Position numbers and translations under genes: made by a program. Below the pieces are notes generated by a model. It saw only the letters and a program-made list of their open reading frames with translations, was not told the DNA's origin and did no database searches. 64,000 bases of DNA from IMG/VR virus record IMGVR_UViG_3300030002_000005, positions 1 to 64,000 of that record. One strand, 5' to 3'. The stretch comes from a virus. Positions within the stretch are counted from its first letter, which is position 1. Each line of letters starts with the position of its first letter. Positions 34,549 to 42,618 of this stretch are shown piece by piece.

Positions 34549-36025
34549 TAAAACTATAATCCTATTTCTAAGCATCGATGATATGATCACGATGAACAGA
34601 GGGGATTTAAAAAAAATTAAAGAAAATTATTTAACATCTTATGAAAACTGTATAATTTATAATTATCATGATTTAAAACATCATAAAAACATCATAAAAG
34701 ATAAGATAAATAAGTTGAATTTTAGAGATCAAATAAGAATTAATGCTAGAGAATGTAAAATACGACACATTGAAAATACTGTAAAAAATGATTTTTTAAA
34801 TGTAAATCACATACAAGGAACTGATAAGTCTCAAATTTTTTACGGTGCTTATAAAAATGAGGAGCTGATTGCTGTCATGACTTTCGATAATAAATCAAAA
34901 ATGAACGGCAAACAAAATGATAATGAATTTGATTTGTCAAGATTTTCGATAAGTTTAGGACATATTGTCGTTGGAGTTTTTTCTAAGATTTTAAAACAAT
35001 TCATAAACGATTATAAGCCATTAAAAATAACATCATACGCCGATCTAAATTATACAAATAAAGATAAAAATATATATGATTCAAATAATTTTTATCTGAA
35101 TAAAGTTATTCAACCAGATTACAAGATTTTATTAAAAAGTTCAAATATTTTATATCATAAATTTACTTACGGCACTAAATTTTTTAGAAACAATGAAATT
35201 AGCGACATACAAAAAAGTATGATAAGGGATGATTCTAAAAGGGTGTGGAACTGTGGTAAATTACGATACGTTATCAGATTGAATGAGAATAATATGGTTA
35301 TTTTTGGTTATATATATAAAATAACTAATGCATTAAACGGTAAAATCTATATAGGTCAAACAACTCGAACACTTAATAAAAGAATATGGGAGTATAAAAG
35401 TGCATATAATAAAGGTGCATTTTATAATCAATATTTATTAAACTCATTTAATAAATATGGCTGGGATGCATTTGAATTCACCATGATTGATAGTGCCACA
35501 AATATAACCGAACTAAATGAAAAAGAAATCTATTACATTTCGAAATATAAATCAAATGATCGAAAATTTGGATATAACATAGAATCTGGCGGATGTAATT
35601 CAATTCCATCTACAGAAACTCTTGAGAAAATGTCAAGATCACATTTAGGAATTAAGCAAAGCACTGAATGGATAAATAAGCGAATATCTCTTGCTGGGTC
35701 TGATAACGCAAAAAAATACGGCAAAGCAAAGACAGATGATGAAAAAACAGAATTGAGCATAAATTCTCCAAAATTCTGGCTCGGTAAAGAAAGAGATCAG
35801 ACCACAAAGGATAAAATAAGTCAAACTAAATTAAAAAATGGTATATCTGATAAACAGAAGGAAGTATTATGTAAAACAGTTTACAAAAGAAATCTAAATA
35901 ACATCATAATAAATACATATGAGTCCACATTAATAGCTTCTAAGTCTGAGGGTGTTAATCAGTCTACAATATCAAGATGGTGTAAAGATAATAAAACAAT
36001 GAATGGCTTTAAATGGTCATATTGA
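34529..36025 (+). CDS. Homing endonuclease: N-terminal GNAT-like/Mom-like domain fused to GIY-YIG
   Basis: 498 residues. The N-terminal half contains GAYKNEELIAVMTF, DLSRFSIS and LKITSYADLNYTNK followed by KDSNNF-type residues, a module found next to endonuclease domains in mobile phage genes and resembling acetyltransferase-like Mom folds (family knowledge, low certainty). From residue 256 a GIY-YIG nuclease begins (GYIYKITN, then GKIYIGQTT). NUMOD-type repeats follow (WLGKERDQTTKDKISQTK) and a DNA-binding end (STISRWCKDNKTMNGFKWSY). Two normally separate mobile-gene modules are joined in one frame. It is free-standing between capsid and helicase genes, not in an intron. Confidence 0.75.
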   Translation: MRNLVYNKTIILFLSIDDMITMNRGDLKKIKENYLTSYENCIIYNYHDLKHHKNIIKDKINKLNFRDQIRINARECKIRHIENTVKNDFLNVNHIQGTDKSQIFYGAYKNEELIAVMTFDNKSKMNGKQNDNEFDLSRFSISLGHIVVGVFSKILKQFINDYKPLKITSYADLNYTNKDKNIYDSNNFYLNKVIQPDYKILLKSSNILYHKFTYGTKFFRNNEISDIQKSMIRDDSKRVWNCGKLRYVIRLNENNMVIFGYIYKITNALNGKIYIGQTTRTLNKRIWEYKSAYNKGAFYNQYLLNSFNKYGWDAFEFTMIDSATNITELNEKEIYYISKYKSNDRKFGYNIESGGCNSIPSTETLEKMSRSHLGIKQSTEWINKRISLAGSDNAKKYGKAKTDDEKTELSINSPKFWLGKERDQTTKDKISQTKLKNGISDKQKEVLCKTVYKRNLNNIIINTYESTLIASKSEGVNQSTISRWCKDNKTMNGFKWSY

Positions 36026-36043
36026 TCACCATTTAAAGCCATT
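36002..36043. terminator. Perfect 16-bp hairpin over the endonuclease stop codon
   Basis: Arms 36002-36017 and 36028-36043 are exact inverse complements with a 10-nt loop that contains the stop codon. It lies between convergent genes; no U-tract on either side. Confidence 0.6.
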
Positions 36044-36045
36044 TA

Positions 36046-36354
36046 CTAATCTATTTCGCCTATAGTATTTTCGGCATCGTCAACCACTTCAATCAGTTTT
36101 ATGCTTTCGAACTGATTAGCGATATAATTTATATTGTCAACGACTGCCGCCATCTTTATATGGACGTTATACAGAATTTCTGAGATTATCTCAAATGTCT
36201 CATTTGAATACTTAACCTCATTTCTGGTTATCGGAATCCATAGAAGATTCTTTTCTTTGTATTCGCCAGTAAAGATAAGAGTATTTGTAAGCCCATCATA
36301 AGTTACGGCTATGCGCAAGTTAGGCTTGTTTTCGATTTTTACATACCATTTCAT
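36046..36354 (-). CDS. Hypothetical protein behind the helicase gene
   Basis: 102 residues, not recognised. Beta-rich N-terminus (WYVKIENKPNLRIAVTYDGLTNTLIFTGEY) and a helical C-terminal third. The ATG lies 3 nt after the helicase stop codon, so it is translated with it as part of the early unit starting before 38330. No motif suggests a function. Confidence 0.6.
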   Translation of the reverse strand: MKWYVKIENKPNLRIAVTYDGLTNTLIFTGEYKEKNLLWIPITRNEVKYSNETFEIISEILYNVHIKMAAVVDNINYIANQFESIKLIEVVDDAENTIGEID

Positions 36355-36357
36355 ATT

Positions 36358-37854
36358 TTAATCCTCCATTTTTTCATCAGTCCATTCATGGTCAAATATT
36401 AACTCATGCTTAGCTCTAGTAATCGCAACATATTCCAAATTCTTTTCTTGTGCCATCTGCCAGCCTCTCGAACAAGGCAGCGGCATTAAATCTGGACGAG
36501 CAATAAAAACACGATTAGCTTCGCTACCCTTTGCTTTATGTATGGTAGACAATATAATGCCGTCACCATTATCATCACTAAAGATCATAGATATTTTTGC
36601 CTTTAGATCGAGAACATCTTGTGACAATCTCCCCAGAAATGATAAAGTTAAAACCTTGTCTTCCAAAGCAACATAGCCACTATGTTTTTCAGGGTTTAGC
36701 ATTTGCGTTGCTGCTAAGTCCTTCTTCATCATAAATAGTTTTGTCTCCCAATAGTAAATCATTTTATCGATAGTCTTATGATCCTTGATCATTTCAATTA
36801 AGCCTAATCCGATATCTGTACCTTTAATAACAGCTTTCTTATGTTGAACAAGTAGTTCAAAGAACAGTCTAATCAAAGGTGCTGTTGTTCTACATAAAAC
36901 AAAGTCACCGCTTTCAGCTTCTTTTAAAATTGAACCCTCTCTCACTACGCCGTCAGGAGCATTCTCCAATGCTTTTATATCTGGAACAATCTCATTGGCT
37001 TTAAGTATGACATTTTTTGCACATCTGAAAGAATATGATAGTTTTAATGTTTCAGTATTCTTATAATCCCGAAACCATTGGAATGACTTATCATCGGAAT
37101 AGTTAAACCCGTAAATGCCTTGAAAATAATCACCAACTGCAATAAGCCTTCCAACTGTCTTACCAGTCACCTTATCTTTTTTCAAAATCTTTTCAATAAT
37201 GCGAATCTGGCATCTGTTTACGTCTTGAACCTCGTCAACAAAAACAACGTCCTGTGGAAACATCCATATTGAGTTATCGACAGCAGGTAAGTATACCATG
37301 TCGGTATAGTCAAATGTCGTGCGATCATTGGTGGCAGTATCCAAAACTTTGAGTGCCCTTTTTATGTCCTCTGGTTTATTCAGACCGATATCATATCTGT
37401 CCGATATATATGGAACATATTCAGGCTTTAGCGTTAAAGTTAAACGACAAGCGTCCACTAAGCGTTTTATTTGTCCGAAATATACGTATTTATCGGACTC
37501 GTTCTTTATGTTGTCCGAATAAGACCATGATTTTGCTTTTTTCTGAATTATCTTATCGATTTTCAATTCGTCAAATTTGATCTTACCCTTATATTTGCGC
37601 ATAATTGCTGAATAGCCTAATCCATAGGTTGTATAGCATTTCACATGCTCTGGAAGCTTTAAAGAAAGTTCTTCTTTAATATGTTTATTAAATGCTAAAA
37701 ATGTTATAGCTAATGATGAAGGTAATAATTTAACTGCCTCGACAATTGTGGTGGTTTTACCTGCGCCAGCAAATGCTTCAATTAGAATATTCTCTGATCT
37801 ATCTTTAACAAATTTAAAAATTGTTTTCTGTTCTGCTGTGGGTATCATTTTCAT
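36358..37854 (-). CDS. SF1 (UvrD/Dda-like) DNA helicase
   Basis: 498 residues from the ATG at 37854, which overlaps the upstream stop codon as TAATG. A longer reading from a TTG at 37881 would overlap the upstream gene by 28 nt and is unlikely. Walker A is AFAGAGKTT (27-35), Walker B is VFVDEVQDVN, motif III is IAVGDYFQGIYGF, motif IV-V region STIHKAKGSEANRVFIARP and motif VI EYVAITRAKHELIF. All SF1A motifs are present, so it is an ATP-driven 3'-5' or 5'-3' helicase. A role in replication or recombination like T4 Dda/UvsW or UvrD is expected. Part of an early, host-type promoter unit. Confidence 0.9.
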   Translation of the reverse strand: MKMIPTAEQKTIFKFVKDRSENILIEAFAGAGKTTTIVEAVKLLPSSLAITFLAFNKHIKEELSLKLPEHVKCYTTYGLGYSAIMRKYKGKIKFDELKIDKIIQKKAKSWSYSDNIKNESDKYVYFGQIKRLVDACRLTLTLKPEYVPYISDRYDIGLNKPEDIKRALKVLDTATNDRTTFDYTDMVYLPAVDNSIWMFPQDVVFVDEVQDVNRCQIRIIEKILKKDKVTGKTVGRLIAVGDYFQGIYGFNYSDDKSFQWFRDYKNTETLKLSYSFRCAKNVILKANEIVPDIKALENAPDGVVREGSILKEAESGDFVLCRTTAPLIRLFFELLVQHKKAVIKGTDIGLGLIEMIKDHKTIDKMIYYWETKLFMMKKDLAATQMLNPEKHSGYVALEDKVLTLSFLGRLSQDVLDLKAKISMIFSDDNGDGIILSTIHKAKGSEANRVFIARPDLMPLPCSRGWQMAQEKNLEYVAITRAKHELIFDHEWTDEKMED

Positions 37855-38330
37855 TAAAAAACCCCGTCCTTTCTTACCCAAGATGAAAGGTTTGTAACTT
37901 CGTCTACTTTATACTCGTAAACTTCCTTTTCGTCGATCACATATACGAGCAAACCATCATCAAGTAAAAAAAGCTTATCGTCATATTGAAATTTATCCTT
38001 GTTTAATAAATCGTCAATCGTATCAACCTTGAAATTGTAAAACAAGTCAAATGCTCTGCTTATTTCAGCATTTGTTTTCATTTGACCTAGTATTAATTCG
38101 CCAACTTCTGCTGATATATCGCTAATAAATGCATAATTATCTTCAAGCAACTGTTGTAAAACTGGATTTACACTATAATTCTTACTAGCGATCATTCCAT
38201 TCAAAATATACCTCACAATCTCAAAAGCGAAGAATTTATCCTCTGGCTTCATCACATAGTCTACAGGTAAATCTATGTACGGCATACCAGTTTCATCATT
38301 CAATTTAATGTCGTATTCAATCTTTATCAT
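37854..38330 (-). CDS. Hypothetical early protein preceding the helicase
   Basis: 158 residues, not recognised. The N-terminus is beta-rich (IKIEYDIKLNDETGMPYIDLPVDYV). The middle is helical and the end acidic with hydrophobic strands (KLFLLDDGLLVYVIDEKEVYEYKVDEV). It is the first gene of the helicase unit, about 25 nt after the predicted transcription start of a host-type promoter, and its stop overlaps the helicase start by one base, so translation is probably coupled. Function unknown. Confidence 0.6.
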   Translation of the reverse strand: MIKIEYDIKLNDETGMPYIDLPVDYVMKPEDKFFAFEIVRYILNGMIASKNYSVNPVLQQLLEDNYAFISDISAEVGELILGQMKTNAEISRAFDLFYNFKVDTIDDLLNKDKFQYDDKLFLLDDGLLVYVIDEKEVYEYKVDEVTNLSSWVRKDGVF

Positions 38331-38343
38331 ATTCCAATTTTTT

Positions 38344-38353
38344 AGTATTTATA
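38344..38353 (+). promoter_or_regulatory. Late promoter motif AGTATTTATA (neck genes)
   Basis: Exact consensus, 23 nt before the ATG at 38377. It lies 8 nt from the oppositely directed early promoter. Confidence 0.6.
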
Positions 38354-38361
38354 TTTAGGTA

Positions 38362-38392
38362 CAAAAATACTAAATTATGGCGATAATAACAA
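38362..38392 (-). promoter_or_regulatory. Bacteroidota-type host promoter (TTG-N20-TATTTTTG), helicase unit
   Basis: Read on the minus strand: -33 TTG at 38392-38390 (inside the first codons of the neck gene) and -7 TATTTTTG at 38369-38362, spacer exactly 20 nt. Confidence 0.6.
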
Positions 38393-39504
38393 GCACAAAT
38401 AAAAATAAATTATTTCTTCATGTTAAGCATGAAATGGGTTATCCATTAAGACCTTTTGAAATCAAAGATGATATGATGATGTCATACCTTGAAATGGTTA
38501 TAGAGGACTATTCATCGTTTGTCAACGCATGGTTGATACATCAGAACTGGATTAACTTAGAGGGCATGGATAAGACTGGCGGTGACTTTCTTTCGGCTTT
38601 TACAACCAAGTCTAACAACTACATGAAGTCATTCACCTATGCTTATTCAAAACAAGTTGGGTTGGGTACAAATGCACCAGCTGGAGCAGGCTGGGAACTT
38701 AAACGTGACTTCATTCTAACTACCGAAAATACACAACATTATTTAATACCTGCTGGCAGAGAAGTTAATGAAGTTTTGTGGGAAACTCCTCCAGAAGTAG
38801 ACGCTGGACTCATTGATCCTATGGCACTTAACACGTTTACGCCAGGCATGGCAGGGTGGTCATATCTTGGTCGTCCGTCTATGTATGTGCAGCCAACATA
38901 TTCTGCAATATTATCAGCACAGGACAGAAGTATGAAACAAAGGGTACTTCAATCGATTTTGACTTATCGCATAACTGGCTTAGAGACAGGCGAAAAGATG
39001 CTTCATTTATACCCAATTCCTGGGGGTCGCCATGAAATTGCCTATGGTTGGGGTAAACATTATGCTGGTAGAAAGGTTTGGTATTGGTATTACGATACAA
39101 TGTTCTCGTCTTCAAAAGACGTTAAGAAATGCTTAAAAAAGAATTCGGATATCGTTAGATTACCATCAGATGCGCCGACAGAAGTTTTACAATGGGATAA
39201 TCTTAATGATGTTGCAAAGCAGCAAATAAGAAATCTCTTAATTGCAAAGGTGAAAATGGTTGTCGGCGGTATTAGAGGTTTCTTTACTGGTGAACTAGGC
39301 GTGGCTGAAAAGGCACTTGTTATGGACTATCGTCATTTACTTGATGAAGGCATAAAATTAAAAGAAGACACTGAAAAAGTCATTATCGACGCATTGGAAA
39401 AAATGTCTCAGGCTAATTTAACATTGGAAAGAGCAACAATTGCAGAGAATATTAACAAGGAAAGAGGTTTTCAACCTATTATGTTCCCAATAATCGCTAT
39501 TTAA
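38377..39504 (+). CDS. Probable neck/connector protein (gp13-like position)
   Basis: 375 residues. Not certain by sequence. The N-terminal half has many aromatic residues (YLEMVIEDYSSFVNAWLIHQNW). The C-terminal 120 residues are helical, with NLLIAKVKMVVGGIRGFFTG and then MDYRHLLDEGIKLKEDTEKV, recalling the helical C-terminus of T4-like neck proteins. It starts 23 nt after a late promoter and is followed after 1 nt by another probable neck protein, a two-gene unit as for T4 genes 13-14. Virion location is likely; identity with gp13 is a guess. Confidence 0.45.
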   Translation: MAIITSTNKNKLFLHVKHEMGYPLRPFEIKDDMMMSYLEMVIEDYSSFVNAWLIHQNWINLEGMDKTGGDFLSAFTTKSNNYMKSFTYAYSKQVGLGTNAPAGAGWELKRDFILTTENTQHYLIPAGREVNEVLWETPPEVDAGLIDPMALNTFTPGMAGWSYLGRPSMYVQPTYSAILSAQDRSMKQRVLQSILTYRITGLETGEKMLHLYPIPGGRHEIAYGWGKHYAGRKVWYWYYDTMFSSSKDVKKCLKKNSDIVRLPSDAPTEVLQWDNLNDVAKQQIRNLLIAKVKMVVGGIRGFFTGELGVAEKALVMDYRHLLDEGIKLKEDTEKVIIDALEKMSQANLTLERATIAENINKERGFQPIMFPIIAI

Positions 39505-39505
39505 T

Positions 39506-40039
39506 ATGAAAAAGAAAGCAAATAGAATTAATTTGGAAGACGAGAGATACGGATTGTTCATGACGGACAGTTCGTTTGATCTTGACATATTTTATGGTAG
39601 ACAATATCTGAAAACCGATAACGTTCAATTTGTAACATTCCATAAAATTAATATCATTGAAACAAAAACCCATAGTTTATACGGTCAAGCAAAAAGCATT
39701 GATAAGAAATTTTTTCCACCGATCAGACTAAATGTTATGGTTGGCGTTGAAGATGGAACACAGGTAAATTATGGTGATGGTTCAGGCGGAATTGCTCGTG
39801 ATGATTCAGGTATTTTAAGCTTCGGAGTGTATCTTCAAGAACTTGAAGAAAAGAACGCCGATATAGCTAGAGGCGACATCATTGAATATAACTTTAGTGG
39901 CGAAAAGAGCCGATTCTACGAGGTTGAAAACGCAAATAATGTAACTGACACAACCAAGAAAAGTATAGGCGGATTCAAACCCTACTTCAAAACTGTGAAG
40001 TGTGTACCTGTCAAGGGTGATGTAATAAACATTGAGTAA
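39506..40039 (+). CDS. Probable neck/head-closure protein (gp14-like position)
   Basis: 177 residues. Beta-rich with the phrases HKINIIETKTHSLYGQ, DGTQVNYGDG and DIARGDIIEYNF. The latter describes a beta-barrel like those of head-closure and gp14-type neck proteins. It directly follows the 375-residue gene and ends the unit. Assigned from position and fold impression only. Confidence 0.4.
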   Translation: MKKKANRINLEDERYGLFMTDSSFDLDIFYGRQYLKTDNVQFVTFHKINIIETKTHSLYGQAKSIDKKFFPPIRLNVMVGVEDGTQVNYGDGSGGIARDDSGILSFGVYLQELEEKNADIARGDIIEYNFSGEKSRFYEVENANNVTDTTKKSIGGFKPYFKTVKCVPVKGDVINIE

Positions 40040-40118
40040 TTACCGCTATAGCACCTATATCGACTGATCGCCATAGGTGGATGGCTGTAAAATACTAATC
40101 TTTACCGCTATAGCAGCA
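40040..40118. other. Intergenic stretch with two 14-bp direct repeats and a small inverted repeat
   Basis: The 14-mer TTACCGCTATAGCA occurs at 40040-40053 and 40102-40115. Between them CACCTAT (40052-40058) and ATAGGTG (40073-40079) can pair. No ORF above 30 codons. Possibly a small RNA or a deletion scar. Confidence 0.4.
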
Positions 40119-40158
40119 AAAAATGTCCAGCAAATAATCGTATTCACTGGACATTTTT
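40119..40158. terminator. Bidirectional-type terminator between convergent units
   Basis: 12-bp stem (40119-40130 with 40147-40158, AAAAATGTCCAG type) with A-run on one side and T-run on the other. It overlaps the end of the 79-residue membrane protein gene. Confidence 0.75.
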
Positions 40159-40383
40159 GTCTAATTTCCTTTTTATCTTTTCGAGTTCGGATGTAATCAG
40201 TTTTCGTTGGTCTTCGGACTGGATTCCCAGCGTATCGCCGTAGTCTATGAATATATCGAAAGCAAATTTAATGAAATCCTTTTCTTTGCTGGATAGTATT
40301 AAGAATCTTTTCGATAATACAAATAATATTAATACTAGGAATAATATTATTATCGCTAATATTAATATTATAATGTTTATCAT
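40144..40383 (-). CDS. Small single-span membrane protein
   Basis: 79 residues. Residues 3-25 are an uninterrupted hydrophobic segment (Ile/Leu/Phe/Val only), followed by Lys-Arg and a charged helical tail, so an N-in or N-out signal-anchor protein. It overlaps the preceding gene by 4 nt (ATGA junction), in a unit with a late promoter. Small phage membrane proteins of this kind act in lysis control, superinfection exclusion or are spanin-like; the sequence does not decide. Confidence 0.6.
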   Translation of the reverse strand: MINIIILILAIIILFLVLILFVLSKRFLILSSKEKDFIKFAFDIFIDYGDTLGIQSEDQRKLITSELEKIKRKLDKNVQ

Positions 40384-40634
40384 TCTTTTACCTCAACTAA
40401 ATCTTTGGGATACACTGATATGTAATATCCATTTTCAGTTATAATTATGTTCTTCTCTCTGAGAAATATCTCAACATTCTTGCCTTTAAGTTCATTAATA
40501 AAACTATCCATAGCTTGAATTAAAGTATCATCGCTATATTTGGTTGCTAGGAATATCATATCCTTAGCAACCTCAAGACCAATTTTAATAATAATCACTT
40601 CTGTTCCTACTTCTAGTTTTCTTCGTCTTCTCAT
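40380..40634 (-). CDS. Small hypothetical protein
   Basis: 84 residues starting MRRRRKLEVG; not recognised. It is a small alpha/beta protein with a helical centre (AMDSFINELKGKNVEIFLREKN). It overlaps both neighbours by 4 nt (ATGA), in a late unit with the homing endonuclease in front and the membrane protein behind, so expression is coupled. Confidence 0.6.
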   Translation of the reverse strand: MRRRRKLEVGTEVIIIKIGLEVAKDMIFLATKYSDDTLIQAMDSFINELKGKNVEIFLREKNIIITENGYYISVYPKDLVEVKE

Positions 40635-41365
40635 TTGTATTTATAATTGCTAAATTTATTATTTTTACTCATAACTCGCCACCTTATGGTAGCCATTGGA
40701 ATACATAATACTTTTGAAGCCTCACCAGCTGATCGATATTCAATATCATTAACTATAATTGAAATGTTTTGTTCGCCATTATATTTTCCAGTCATGCTAT
40801 TAGATAAAGCCTCTCTTGTAACATTACTGTGATGTTTTCCAAAAAATGAATTTCCATCGCCAGACTTATCCGAACATTTTCTACAAGTTTTAGCTGAATA
40901 ACTCATAACGTTACCACATTTACAATACTTAATATTTATACCACCCTTCCAATTAGGGTTTAACTCCATCGGTCTCGAATATTTTGTTTTACGACAGTCA
41001 TCGCTCATATTAAGAATTGTCTCACGCAAGCTAATTTTCATTCGTCGAATAATATCGTCTCTATTCGGATTGTTCGTTAAATTATCTCCACCACTAGATA
41101 TTATGCCAATATTATATTCAGGCTTCAAGTCTAAATATTTTTGCTCAATCTCAAGCAAATCATCGAACATACATTCTTTAACAATTTCAAAAACAAAGTT
41201 ATCGCCGCCATATTTATTCCACGCTCTTTGTAAATGAGCATTTTCATGCTTATTATGTATCAATCCGCTTTTATGTCTTTGCCATCTTCTTATGATATTC
41301 TTAGCAGAGCCAATATAGCTGTCATTGGTAATGGTATTTCGAATTCGATAAATTCCAGTTTTCAT
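40631..41365 (-). CDS. GIY-YIG homing endonuclease with zinc ribbon
   Basis: 244 residues. GIY at residues 4-6 and YIG at 17-19 (TGIYRIRN then SYIGSAKN), catalytic Arg in NIIRRWQRHK and Glu in LLEIEQKYLD. A zinc-ribbon-like CxCGN...CRKC pair lies near residues 145-165, then a NUMOD3-like SFFGKHHSN segment and a DNA-binding end (GEASKVLCIPMATIRWRVMS). A free-standing mobile gene that cuts a specific site in related phages lacking it. The 3' end overlaps the next gene by 4 nt. It has an exact late promoter motif, so unlike the first endonuclease it is expected late. Confidence 0.88.
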   Translation of the reverse strand: MKTGIYRIRNTITNDSYIGSAKNIIRRWQRHKSGLIHNKHENAHLQRAWNKYGGDNFVFEIVKECMFDDLLEIEQKYLDLKPEYNIGIISSGGDNLTNNPNRDDIIRRMKISLRETILNMSDDCRKTKYSRPMELNPNWKGGINIKYCKCGNVMSYSAKTCRKCSDKSGDGNSFFGKHHSNVTREALSNSMTGKYNGEQNISIIVNDIEYRSAGEASKVLCIPMATIRWRVMSKNNKFSNYKYK

Positions 41366-41378
41366 AGTATCTATTTCT

Positions 41379-41388
41379 TATAAATACT
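41379..41388 (-). promoter_or_regulatory. Late promoter motif AGTATTTATA (endonuclease unit)
   Basis: Exact consensus, 13 nt before the ATG at 41365. Confidence 0.55.
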
Positions 41389-41421
41389 ATGAAAACCAAA
41401 ACTTAAAAGGCACACCGAAAA

Positions 41422-42576
41422 TTATTTCGCAAGTCCCACAAATAATTCATAGTTTATTTTTGGGTATGACTCGTATCCAACCAACTCAAAATCATTTATA
41501 TCTAATGATAAAATATCATCAAGATTATTCAATTCTTTGTTAATTTTCATTTCAGGCAAGCCTAACGGAGTTCTAGTAAGCTGTTCTTTAGCTGTTTCAA
41601 CATGATTAACATATAGATGTGTATCTCCACCAATCCATGTTGATATTCCAGCTATCATATTATTTGCTTTTGCAAACAACATCAATAATAAAGACATTGA
41701 CGCTAAATTAAATGGAATTCCAAGCGCAGAATCTGCCGATCTTTGATACATGTTTAGGTCAAGATAGAACTTTGGTATGTTCTGTTTATCAAGATATTCA
41801 ATATTTTCTTTTGAGTATTCTATACCAATCGGATCGGGACAATTGTCGCCATGTATATCATTTTCGCTTGTATACGTACTATCAATATCGTAAACAGCAT
41901 TGCCCAATATAACATGAACCATTTCACCATTGTCATAATACATTTTCACCCTTTTCTCAATACTTATAGGTCTGACGATAAACTGATATAACAAATGACA
42001 TGGTGGAAGGGCCATTTCTTTGAACTCGGCTTTGTTCCATGCATCAATAATATGATAGCGTGAGTATGGATTATTTTTCAAGCCGTCTAATACCTCGGCA
42101 ACCTGATCAACACCATTTTGATTTCTCCATTGATAACCATAAACTTTACCAAGATCGCCTAATTTATATGATAAATCATCACCAAGCTGATTTAATTTAA
42201 TTCTCTCAACGAATTCTTCGGATGTGAATGGTCTGGTCTTATTTTCAATTGGGTCGTCCATCAAATAGTCGTAATCAGGCTCAACCATTGTGCCGACATA
42301 CTTTAAATACCAACGATATGCATCACTATTCCAGATATTGCAATTGTTATCAATAAGATATTTAATGTTTGTTTCGCCACGTAGAAACCATAGCAATTCA
42401 TGAATAATGCCTTTCCAATGCATTTTCTTTGTCGTTAGCAATGGAAAGCCCTTTTGCAAGTCCATTTTTATAACCGCATGCGATATGCCAATTGTATTAG
42501 GCATATTGGCTCTGCCACTTTCTTTTTCAACGCCCTTAGCGATGATCTTTTTCAAAACCTTTTGATAACTTTTCAT
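41422..42576 (-). CDS. thyA: Thymidylate synthase (ThyA)
   Basis: 384 residues, about 120 longer than E. coli ThyA. The catalytic motif PPCHLLYQF (Cys193), the YQRSADSALGIPFNL motif (about 278-291), and the C-terminal DFELVGYESYPKI identify it. It makes dTMP from dUMP with methylene-tetrahydrofolate. Two insertions are visible: residues about 81-135 (known in long-type ThyA) and about 204-269, between the catalytic strand and YQRS motif, which is unusual. Next to dUTPase (about 1.1 kb upstream) in an early unit, so together they supply dTMP. All active-site residues checked are present. Confidence 0.95.
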   Translation of the reverse strand: MKSYQKVLKKIIAKGVEKESGRANMPNTIGISHAVIKMDLQKGFPLLTTKKMHWKGIIHELLWFLRGETNIKYLIDNNCNIWNSDAYRWYLKYVGTMVEPDYDYLMDDPIENKTRPFTSEEFVERIKLNQLGDDLSYKLGDLGKVYGYQWRNQNGVDQVAEVLDGLKNNPYSRYHIIDAWNKAEFKEMALPPCHLLYQFIVRPISIEKRVKMYYDNGEMVHVILGNAVYDIDSTYTSENDIHGDNCPDPIGIEYSKENIEYLDKQNIPKFYLDLNMYQRSADSALGIPFNLASMSLLLMLFAKANNMIAGISTWIGGDTHLYVNHVETAKEQLTRTPLGLPEMKINKELNNLDDILSLDINDFELVGYESYPKINYELFVGLAK

Positions 42577-42618
42577 TTATTGTAATTATTAATTGTTATA
42601 TAGCCACTGCTCATGTAA

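Noticed and set aside
35294-36025. A separate GIY-YIG gene starting at the internal ATG 35294
   Set aside because: The frame is continuous with the N-terminal module and the ATG has no promoter or gap before it; a single fusion protein is simpler.
36358-37881. Helicase start at TTG 37881
   Set aside because: It would overlap the upstream gene by 28 nt and starts with TTG, whereas the ATG at 37854 overlaps the stop codon as TAATG, a typical coupled start.
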